DNA of 48,129 bases from Actinomycetes bacterium (GTDB lineage Bacteria; Actinomycetota; Actinomycetes; JAHEKZ01): the NCBI GenBank assembly GCA_024644435.1, contig JAHEKZ010000006.1:34655-82783 (forward strand), in the 5' to 3' direction. Position numbers and translations under genes: made by a program. Each line of letters starts with the position of its first letter. Position 1 is the stretch's first letter. The notes beneath the pieces were generated by a model that was not told where the DNA came from, did not search any database, and was given only the letters and a program-made list of their open reading frames with translations. Of the stretch, positions 41,315 to 48,129 are shown in pieces.

Positions 41315-41345
41315 CCCCCAGCGCAGCCCCCCAGCCCAGCCCCCC
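41315..41345 (-). other. Potential G-quadruplex motif on the minus strand (i-motif on plus)
   Basis: C5-AGCGCAG-C6-AG-C3-AG-C6 on plus strand; fits G3+N1-7 x4 on the complement. Confidence 0.5.
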
Positions 41346-41410
41346 AGCGCGTCGCCCTAGCCCGTCCGGGTGATCAGATGGGCCGATCACGCAGGGATCG
41401 TGACCTCTTC

Positions 41411-41448
41411 TTGACCTTCCCGATACAGGAGTGTCACCCTGAAGGTCA
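41411..41448 (+). promoter_or_regulatory. Promoter TTGACC-N18-CACCCT bracketed by inverted repeat TGACCTTC...GAAGGTCA
   Basis: Perfect 8-bp arms at 41412-41419 and 41441-41448; one arm overlaps -35, the other the predicted TSS. Confidence 0.45.
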
Positions 41449-41478
41449 CTACGTTGTCCAGGAAGGGGCCCTCTAGTC

Positions 41479-41700
41479 ATGGCGAAGGCGATCTTTGGCC
41501 ACGTCGGCGGTCCCGACCCACGACTTCTCGCCGAGGTGGCGCGTCTGCGTCGCCGCGTGAGCGAGCTCCAGTCCGAGGTCGAGCGACTCACTGCCGAGAA
41601 CCAGGCTCTGCTCCCCGAGACGATCGGTGAGTCCCTCGTAGACGAGATCATCACCCTCGACACCGCCCGCCCCGAGCACTCGGCTCCCGCGCTCGCCTGA
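41479..41700 (+). CDS. 73-aa coiled-coil protein of unknown function upstream of smc
   Basis: MAKAIFGHVGGPDPRLLAEVARLRRRVSELQSEVERLTAENQALLPE heptad pattern; AGGAAGGGG upstream. Confidence 0.75.
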   Translation: MAKAIFGHVGGPDPRLLAEVARLRRRVSELQSEVERLTAENQALLPETIGESLVDEIITLDTARPEHSAPALA

Positions 41701-41764
41701 GCCCGCGTTCGTCACCCGTTGGGTGGTTCTGCGCGTCCAGTGACGTCGGCTGCACGCTGATCGG

Positions 41765-41930
41765 TAGGCTGGCTCCGTTCGTGATGAAGGTGTTCGACCC
41801 GCTCTGACCGGCGAGGCATTCCCCACCGTGCCCGGTCGTTGCCGGTGCGGTGCAGGCCGTACCGGTCCGTCCACCCCTGATGTGGGAGGGCCCGCACTTT
41901 GTGGGGCCCATCGGCGTCGGGGGCCGACAC
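41765..41930 (+). ncRNA. Candidate structured 5' leader of smc (uORF plus three hairpins)
   Basis: TAGGCT -10 (41765-41770); short ORF (M)MKVFDPL* 41781-41807; stem-loops 41842-41865, 41888-41909, 41916-41928. Confidence 0.4.
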
Positions 41931-41947
41931 CGCAGGAGTAACCCCCG

Positions 41948-44900
41948 GTGTACCTCAAGACCATCACGCTTCGTGGGTTCAAGTCGTTCGCCTCGGCCAC
42001 GACGTTGCGCTTCGAACCGGGCATCACCTGCGTCGTGGGTCCCAACGGATCCGGCAAGTCGAACGTCGTCGACGCGCTCTCCTGGGTCATGGGAGAGCAG
42101 GGCGCCAAGTCGTTGCGCGGCGGCAAGATGGAAGACGTCATCTTCGCCGGGACGTCGGGGCGACCACCGCTCGGGCGTGCCGAGGTGGTGCTCACCATCG
42201 ACAACACCGACGGCGCGCTCCCGATCGACTACACCGAGGTCACGATCTCGCGCACCATGTTCCGGAACGGCGGTTCGGAGTACGCGATCAACGGCGAGCC
42301 GTGCCGGTTGCTCGACGTCCAAGAGCTGCTCTCCGACTCAGGCATTGGTCGCGAGATGCACGTCATCGTCGGACAGGGGCAGCTCGACAGCGTCCTGTCG
42401 GCCACACCAGAGGACCGTCGCGGCTTCATCGAGGAAGCCGCCGGCGTGCTCAAGCACCGTAAGCGCAAAGAGAAGGCGATGCGCAAGCTCGACGCGATGG
42501 AGGCCAACCTCGTCCGGTTGACCGACCTGACGTCCGAGCTTCGGCGGCAGCTCAAGCCCCTCGGCCGACAGGCGGAGGTCGCCAGACGAGCAAGTGTGAT
42601 CCAGGCTGACGTCCGCGATGCCCGGCTGCGGATCCTGGCCGATGACCTGTCGGGATTTCGAGTGGCCCTCGAGCAGGAGGTCGCTGACGAGAACGCCCTG
42701 CTGAAGCTGCGCGCCGAGGCCGAGGCGGCTCTAACGACGTCGCAGCAGCGCGAGGTCGAGCTCGAGAGCGCCGTCGCGGCGACGTTGCCCGCCCTCACAG
42801 CCGCGCAAGAGACCTGGTTCCGGCTCTCCGGTCTGCGCGACCAGTTCCGTGGGCTGGCCACCTTGGCCACCGAACGAGTGCGGTTCGCCGCCGATGTCCC
42901 GACCCACCGAACCTCTGGCCGCGAGCCTGAGGACATGGAGCGGGAGGCCACCGAGATCCGCGAGCAGGAGAGCGCGCTCGGGGGAACCGTGCAGCGAGAC
43001 CGGGTCACCTTGGCGTCGGCCGAGCAGTACCGGCTCGAGGCCGAGCGGGCCCTCAGCGCTGAGGAGGCCCAGATCGCCGGTCAGCTCAGGGCCATCGCCG
43101 ATCGACGCGAGGGCATGGCGCAGCTCGCCGGCAAGGTGTCGGCCGCGCGCACCACCGTGGAGTCCGCAGCGGCCGAGCGGGAGCGGCTCGCGACCACCTT
43201 GGCGGAGGCCGAAGCCCGTGCGAGGCGAGCGCACGAGGAGTTCGCCAGCGTTGAGACGCAGATCGCCGGCCTCGACCAGGGCGAGGTCGACCTCGATTCC
43301 GAGTTCGAGCGGGCATCCCAGGCCCTCGCGCAGGCGCAAGAGCGGGTTGCTGCGCTCCGCGAGGAGGAGCGGACGGCGGAGCAGGAGCGGGCCGCGTTGG
43401 TGGCACGGGTCGAAGCGCTCGACATCGGCCTGGACCGCAAGGACGGCTCGGCGGCGCTGCTCGCTGCCTCCGACGACGTCTCGGGCCTCCTGGGCTCGGT
43501 TGCTGCCATTCTCACGATTGAGCCGGGTGCAGAGGCAGCGATCGCTGCAGGACTCGGAGCCGCCGCCGACGCTGTCGCCGTCGGATCGGTTGAATCCGCC
43601 GTCGGTGCCCTGGCGCTGCTGAAGCGCGATGACGCCGGACGCGCCGGCATCGTCGTCGGGGGAGGAGAGGACTTCGGGTCACGTGAGTGGCCGTCGTTGC
43701 CGGGATACGCCACCTACGCCGTCGATCTCGTCCAGGCTCCCGAACAGGTACGGCCGGCCCTGCACCGGCTGCTCGACCGCGTCGCTGTCGTGGATGGGAT
43801 CGACGACGCGCGCTCACTGATAGCCGCGCACCCTGACGTCACGGCGGTCACGCGCGAGGGAGACCTCATCGGTTCGGCCTTCGTGCAGGGCGGTTCTTCG
43901 AGGGCCCCCAGCCTTCTCGAGGTGCAGGCAGCGGTCGACGAGGCGAACGAGCAGCTGGTCGCCACCACCCACCGCTGTGAGCGACTCCGGTTCTCTCTGA
44001 CGCAGAGCACCGCCAGCGAGAACGAGGCGCAGCAACGGGTGGACGCCTCGCTGGTCCGGCTGCATGAGTCCGATGCCAGGTTGTCGGCCGTAGCCGAACA
44101 GCTCGGTCACCTCGGTTCAGCGGCCCGCAACGCGGCTGCCGAAGCGGCTCGGGTGCAGTCGGCTATCGATGCGGCCGGTGAACGTCACGAGGTGGCCTCC
44201 GCCTCACTGGCTGAGCTCGAGGAGCGCTTCGCCTCGGCGGAGCAGGCTCCCGACGTCGATGAGCCGGACACTGGGTCCCGCGACCAGCTGGCTGCTGACC
44301 TGATTGCCGCTCGCGAGGCTGAGACCGAGGCTCGTCTGGCGGTGCGCACCGGCGAGGAGCGTGCGCGCGCCCTGCACGGGCGGGCCGACCAGCTCGATCG
44401 GGCAGCCGTGGCTGAGCGCACGGCCCGCGAGGAGGCCAGAAGACTGGCCGAGCGGGCCGCCCGTGAAGCGGAGGTCGCCCAGGCGGTGCTGCGCGCGTGC
44501 GACATCGTCGGCGGTCGCCTTGATCGATCCCTTCAGATGGGTACCGAGGCACGAACGGCCGCTGACCACGGTCGAACGGTGCTGGAGGCCGAGCTGCTCG
44601 ACGTGCGGGCCCGCTCACGCGAGATCGTCGCCGAGCTCGACCAGCTCACCGACTCGGTCCACCGCGACGAGGTTGCGCGTACCGAGCAGCGCTTGCGGAT
44701 CGAACAGATCGAGGCCAGGGCGATGGAGGAGTTCGGTGTCGACGTCGAGTCGCTGATCGCCGAGTACGGACCCGAGCTGCTCGTACCCCCGCTTCCGCTG
44801 GCGCCGGACGAGGAAGAGCCCGATCCGCCGCGCCAACCCGTGCCGTATGTGCGGTCCGAGCAGGAAAAGCGGCTGAAGGCTGCCGAGCGCAATCTGGCCA

Positions 44901-45511
44901 TTCTCGGACGGGTAAACCCCCTGGCGCTCGAAGAGTTCACCGCGATGGAGGAGCGGCACCAGTTCCTCACCGAGCAGCTCGAGGACCTGAAGAAGACCAA
45001 GCGAGACCTGCTCGAGATCGTGCGTGAGGTGGATCAACGGGTGGAGCAGGTATTCACCGAGGCCTATCACGACGTGGCCCGTGAGTTCGTCGACGTGTTC
45101 GCTCGGCTCTTCCCTGGCGGTGAGGGGCAGCTGGTGCTGACCGAGCCGTCCGACATGCTCGCCACCGGGGTCGACATCGAGGCCCGGCCTCCCGGCAAGA
45201 AGGTCAAGCGGCTGTCGCTGCTGTCTGGTGGAGAGCGTTCACTGACGGCGGTGGCGTTCCTCGTGGCGCTCTTCAAAGCTCGGCCGAGTCCCTTCTACGT
45301 CCTCGATGAGGTCGAGGCGGCTCTTGACGACACGAACCTTGGCCGCTTGCTCGACATCTACGAAGAGCTACGTGAGAAGAGCCAGCTCATCGTGATCACC
45401 CACCAGAAACGCACGATGGAGGTCGCCGACGCGCTGTACGGCGTCTCGATGCGAGGCGACGGGGTGAGCGCGGTGATCAGCCAGCGTCTGCGTGAGGCCG
45501 AGTCTGCGTGA
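41948..45511 (+). CDS. smc: Chromosome segregation SMC protein
   Basis: YLKTITLRGFKSFASATTLRFEPGITCVVGPNGSGKSNVVDALSWVMGEQGAKSLRGGKMEDVIFAGT; hinge region; C-terminal LSGGERSLTAVAFLVALFKARPSPFYVLDEVEAALDDTN. Confidence 0.97.
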   Translation: MYLKTITLRGFKSFASATTLRFEPGITCVVGPNGSGKSNVVDALSWVMGEQGAKSLRGGKMEDVIFAGTSGRPPLGRAEVVLTIDNTDGALPIDYTEVTISRTMFRNGGSEYAINGEPCRLLDVQELLSDSGIGREMHVIVGQGQLDSVLSATPEDRRGFIEEAAGVLKHRKRKEKAMRKLDAMEANLVRLTDLTSELRRQLKPLGRQAEVARRASVIQADVRDARLRILADDLSGFRVALEQEVADENALLKLRAEAEAALTTSQQREVELESAVAATLPALTAAQETWFRLSGLRDQFRGLATLATERVRFAADVPTHRTSGREPEDMEREATEIREQESALGGTVQRDRVTLASAEQYRLEAERALSAEEAQIAGQLRAIADRREGMAQLAGKVSAARTTVESAAAERERLATTLAEAEARARRAHEEFASVETQIAGLDQGEVDLDSEFERASQALAQAQERVAALREEERTAEQERAALVARVEALDIGLDRKDGSAALLAASDDVSGLLGSVAAILTIEPGAEAAIAAGLGAAADAVAVGSVESAVGALALLKRDDAGRAGIVVGGGEDFGSREWPSLPGYATYAVDLVQAPEQVRPALHRLLDRVAVVDGIDDARSLIAAHPDVTAVTREGDLIGSAFVQGGSSRAPSLLEVQAAVDEANEQLVATTHRCERLRFSLTQSTASENEAQQRVDASLVRLHESDARLSAVAEQLGHLGSAARNAAAEAARVQSAIDAAGERHEVASASLAELEERFASAEQAPDVDEPDTGSRDQLAADLIAAREAETEARLAVRTGEERARALHGRADQLDRAAVAERTAREEARRLAERAAREAEVAQAVLRACDIVGGRLDRSLQMGTEARTAADHGRTVLEAELLDVRARSREIVAELDQLTDSVHRDEVARTEQRLRIEQIEARAMEEFGVDVESLIAEYGPELLVPPLPLAPDEEEPDPPRQPVPYVRSEQEKRLKAAERNLAILGRVNPLALEEFTAMEERHQFLTEQLEDLKKTKRDLLEIVREVDQRVEQVFTEAYHDVAREFVDVFARLFPGGEGQLVLTEPSDMLATGVDIEARPPGKKVKRLSLLSGGERSLTAVAFLVALFKARPSPFYVLDEVEAALDDTNLGRLLDIYEELREKSQLIVITHQKRTMEVADALYGVSMRGDGVSAVISQRLREAESA

Positions 45512-45550
45512 GGCCGGCCCCGCGCGACCGCGTACGCGGGACCTTGACCA

Positions 45551-45574
45551 CGTGACCGTGAGCGTGATCGTGAC
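45551..45574 (+). repeat. Hexanucleotide repeat (CGTGAN)x4
   Basis: CGTGAC CGTGAG CGTGAT CGTGAC immediately upstream of the ATG at 45578. Confidence 0.85.
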
Positions 45575-45577
45575 GCG

Positions 45578-45940
45578 ATGAACCAGTCGACACGTGTGAA
45601 GTACCTGACGTTCGTGACGGTCGCTGTGGGCCTCTTCGCGGGCTTTGTGGTGGCTCTCATCGCTGCACTCGCAGCTCAAGACGCGTCCGGCGACTCCGGA
45701 GTGGTGGGGCTCGTCGTGACGCCGCTTCCGGCACTCGTGGCAGCGGGCGGTTGGGCTGTGGTCAACCACGAGGGAACGGGCCGGAAGTGGTTGGCGATTC
45801 TGGCGGTGTTCTGTGGCTCGTTCGCTGCGCTGATCTTCGGTCTGCCCCTGGGCCCGATCGGCCTGGTGGCGGCGATGGGGCTGTCCGGCGGATTCGGCGT
45901 CGCCGCTCGTCGTCTGCTCGACCCTGTCCGCGACGACTGA
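45578..45940 (+). CDS. Small integral membrane protein of unknown function
   Basis: 120 aa, several hydrophobic segments, consistent codon bias. Confidence 0.7.
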   Translation: MNQSTRVKYLTFVTVAVGLFAGFVVALIAALAAQDASGDSGVVGLVVTPLPALVAAGGWAVVNHEGTGRKWLAILAVFCGSFAALIFGLPLGPIGLVAAMGLSGGFGVAARRLLDPVRDD

Positions 45941-45944
45941 CCTC

Positions 45945-46000
45945 GGCATGTGGGGCCCGGCATGTTCGGCACGGCATGTTCGGCACGGCATGTTCGGCAC
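45945..46000 (+). repeat. 14-bp tandem repeats GGCATGTTCGGCAC (three exact copies, one degenerate)
   Basis: Degenerate 45945-45958 (GGCATGTGGGGCCC), exact 45959-45972, 45973-45986, 45987-46000. Confidence 0.95.
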
Positions 46001-46006
46001 GTCCGA

Positions 46007-46027
46007 AGAGCGCTGCGCGTGCGCTCT
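46007..46027 (+). promoter_or_regulatory. Perfect inverted repeat AGAGCGC-tgcgcgt-GCGCTCT just upstream of ftsY
   Basis: 7-bp arms, 7-nt spacer, ends 14 nt before the ftsY GTG. Confidence 0.55.
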
Positions 46028-46041
46028 GAGAGACTCCGTCC

Positions 46042-47199
46042 GTGAACCCCATCGAGCTGATTGTCCTCCTTGCTGTGGCGCTCGTCGTCGTTGTCGGTCT
46101 TGGGCTGCTGGCGTTCCGGACGGGGCGCGGGCGTCCCGCTCCACGAGACGCCGCCACGAAAGGGACAACGCACGTCCCCGGGGTTGGTGATGATGCAGCT
46201 CCTCCACGCGACACCCCGAAACGAACCATCGCGACCGTCGCGCTGCCGGACGAGATCTCAGATGTTGCGGCTCTTCCCCTGCTGGAGCGCCCCGCACCGG
46301 TGGCCGGCCGGATGGCTCGGTTGCGCGACCGGCTGGCGAGGTCCGGGGGGCTGGGGCAAGGCATCGTCGCGCTGCTCTCGCGTTCAGGCATCGATGACAC
46401 GACCTGGGATGAGATCGAGGACTCTCTGATCGCCGCCGACATGGGCGTCACCGTGGCGGCTGAGGTAGTGGAGCGCATGAGAGCAGCGATGAGATCGCAA
46501 CCAGACGTCTCACCGCGAGAGCTGTTGCGGGCCGAGCTGCTCGAGCTCGTCGACCCCGGCGCTGACCGATCGCTCACCGTCGATGCCTCGGGGCGTCCGG
46601 CCGTCGTCCTCGTTGTCGGGGTCAACGGGACAGGTAAGACCACCACAACCGGCAAGCTGGCCCGTGTGCTGGTCGCCGAGGATCGCGACGTGGTGCTGGG
46701 GGCGGCCGACACCTTTCGCGCCGCCGCCGCCGACCAGCTACAGACCTGGGGTGACCGCGTGGGAGTGCCCGTGGTCAGGGGGCCCGAGGGAGGTGACCCG
46801 GCGAGCGTGGGGTTCGAGGCCGTCACCGTCGCCATCGACACCGAGGCGGACGTCCTGCTGGTCGACACAGCGGGCCGCCTGCACACCAAGACCGGCTTGA
46901 TGGACGAGCTCGGCAAGGTCAAGCGGGTGATCGAGAAGAAGTCACCGGTGGATGAGGTGCTCCTGGTGCTCGATGCCACGACCGGCCAGAACGGGATGGT
47001 GCAGGCAAAGGTGTTCTCTGAGGTCGTGGATGTCACGGGTGTGGTACTCACCAAGCTCGACGGCACTGCCAAGGGCGGCATCGTCATCTCGGTGCAACGT
47101 GAGCTGGGTGTTCCCGTCAAGCTCGTGGGGCTCGGCGAGGGCCCGGACGATCTGGCACCGTTCGACGCTGCTGTCTTCGTCGATGCGTTGCTGGGGTAG
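46042..47199 (+). CDS. ftsY: Signal recognition particle receptor FtsY with N-terminal TM anchor
   Basis: NPIELIVLLAVALVVVVGLGLLAF anchor; VVGVNGTGKTTTTGKLA; LVDTAGRLHTKTGLMDELGK; TKLDGTAKGG. Confidence 0.96.
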   Translation: MNPIELIVLLAVALVVVVGLGLLAFRTGRGRPAPRDAATKGTTHVPGVGDDAAPPRDTPKRTIATVALPDEISDVAALPLLERPAPVAGRMARLRDRLARSGGLGQGIVALLSRSGIDDTTWDEIEDSLIAADMGVTVAAEVVERMRAAMRSQPDVSPRELLRAELLELVDPGADRSLTVDASGRPAVVLVVGVNGTGKTTTTGKLARVLVAEDRDVVLGAADTFRAAAADQLQTWGDRVGVPVVRGPEGGDPASVGFEAVTVAIDTEADVLLVDTAGRLHTKTGLMDELGKVKRVIEKKSPVDEVLLVLDATTGQNGMVQAKVFSEVVDVTGVVLTKLDGTAKGGIVISVQRELGVPVKLVGLGEGPDDLAPFDAAVFVDALLG

Positions 47200-47208
47200 G
47201 GCCACCCG

Positions 47209-47760
47209 GTGTCAGGCGGTATTGATGCTCGGCCGTGCACTGCCGCCGACCTGCCACAGCTGCACTCGACCTGGCCATCCTCGGCCGAAGTCCACGACCG
47301 CCACTACGCCGGGCAGTTGAATGAAACCCAGACGCTCGTCGTCGCGTGGGAGCGAGGCGTGGCCTTAGGTAGCGCCGTTGTCCGCTGGGACAGCCAGGGC
47401 TTCGCTGAGGCGCTAAGCGCGTACCCCGGCGTGGTCGAGGTGGCGCACCTCCAGGTTCGATTCGACGCCCGGCGTCGGGGCGTCGGCACCGGTCTTGTGG
47501 AAGCCGCCGAGAGATTGGCGCGGCTACGACGTGAACGCTGGCTGGGGTTGGGCGTTGGCGTCGACAACCCGGAAGCGCGTGCGCTCTATGAGCGCTTGGG
47601 GTACGAGCACACGGGCATCGTTGAGCGCAGCGAGTACTGCTTCATGGATGAGAGCGGGACCGAGCACCAGGCAGTCGAGTGGAACGAGTACATGATCAAG
47701 GATCTTGGCGCGGCTCCGACCCTCGGCCGCTCACGGTCCGCGCGGGATGCTGACGAGTGA
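47209..47760 (+). CDS. GNAT-family N-acetyltransferase
   Basis: VAHLQVRFDARRRGVGTGLVEAAERLA...LGVGVDNPEARALYERLGYEHTG. Confidence 0.88.
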   Translation: MSGGIDARPCTAADLPQLHSTWPSSAEVHDRHYAGQLNETQTLVVAWERGVALGSAVVRWDSQGFAEALSAYPGVVEVAHLQVRFDARRRGVGTGLVEAAERLARLRRERWLGLGVGVDNPEARALYERLGYEHTGIVERSEYCFMDESGTEHQAVEWNEYMIKDLGAAPTLGRSRSARDADE

Positions 47761-48129
47761 CTGATCACGTGGTCCCAGGAAGGTGACGGCGCCAGAAGAT
47801 CCCCGAACCGTTTCGTGGCTGCTGATCTGCCAACCGCCCTCATGAACCAAGCGGTGATGGAAGCGGCAGAGAAGCACTGCGTTGTCGACGTCGGTCGACC
47901 CGCCAGCCGACCAGGGGAGTACATGGTGAGCGTCGGTGTGAGCGGGCGGCCGCGAGCATCCGGGGAAGCGACAGCCGCCGTCGCGAAGGGCCAGCAGTCG
48001 ACGTTGAGTGGAGGAGAAGATCCGCTGGCTGCGTCCGAGGGTCATGGGTAGGCCGCTGCCGTCGAGCAGCACCGGAACGATCTGGGCGTCGCAGGCGAGG
48101 CGTGCCACGCTCACCGGATGAAGGGGTGC
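47731..48129 (-). CDS. C-terminal part of a DUF222/HNH endonuclease-domain protein (N-terminus beyond window)
   Basis: LACDAQIVPVLLDGSGLPMTLGRSQRIFSSTQRRLLALRDGGCRFPGCSRPPAHTDAHHVLPWSAGGSTDVDNAVLLCRFHHRLVHEGGW; frame open to the window edge. Confidence 0.88.
   Translation of the reverse strand, partial: APLHPVSVARLACDAQIVPVLLDGSGLPMTLGRSQRIFSSTQRRLLALRDGGCRFPGCSRPPAHTDAHHVLPWSAGGSTDVDNAVLLCRFHHRLVHEGGWQISSHETVRGSSGAVTFLGPRDQSLVSIPRGP

Noticed and set aside
47731-48129. DUF222/HNH fragment as part of a mobile element or defence system
   Set aside because: DUF222-HNH genes are abundant singletons in actinobacteria; no inverted repeats, integrase or transposase nearby, and the gene is truncated by the window.

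Overview
The window is a high-GC actinobacterial chromosomal segment. It is almost entirely a conserved biosynthesis and housekeeping backbone whose gene order resembles, from memory, the M. tuberculosis Rv3003c-Rv2921c order. In order it carries: ilvB-ilvN-ilvC-serA, a methyltransferase, leuB-ilvE, cimA, an alpha/beta hydrolase, a UbiB/ABC1 kinase, an OafA-type acyltransferase, an FAH-family protein, PAP2, SGNH, a kinase-flippase fusion, gltX, tRNA-Gln/tRNA-Glu, an IclR (NdgR/LtbR-like) regulator, leuC-leuD, hupB, fbiD/cofC, plsC-like, gpsA, ddl, DUF3515, an Lrp-ligand domain, thiL, rpmB, DAK2, recG, rsmD, coaD, a SepIVA-like protein, DUF177, rpmF, rnc, mutM, smc, ftsY, GNAT, and a truncated DUF222/HNH gene. 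I saw no CRISPR array, prophage, transposon or defence island. The most interesting signals are regulatory. (i) Two leader-peptide attenuators appear to be transcribed leaderlessly: [12 protein letters not shown] upstream of ilvB, and (M)ALPLIIA upstream of cimA, each followed by a hairpin plus six T residues. (ii) A candidate structured 5' leader lies upstream of smc, with a short uORF and three consecutive stem-loops. (iii) 14-bp tandem repeats and a perfect hairpin lie upstream of ftsY. (iv) An ATCTGAGAC motif is shared by leuB and leuC. (v) An envelope-modification gene group (acyltransferase-SGNH, SGNH paralogue, PAP2, and a fused degenerate-PAP2/kinase/flippase protein) is embedded in the conserved backbone. 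All functional claims come from reading motifs; no database search was run.
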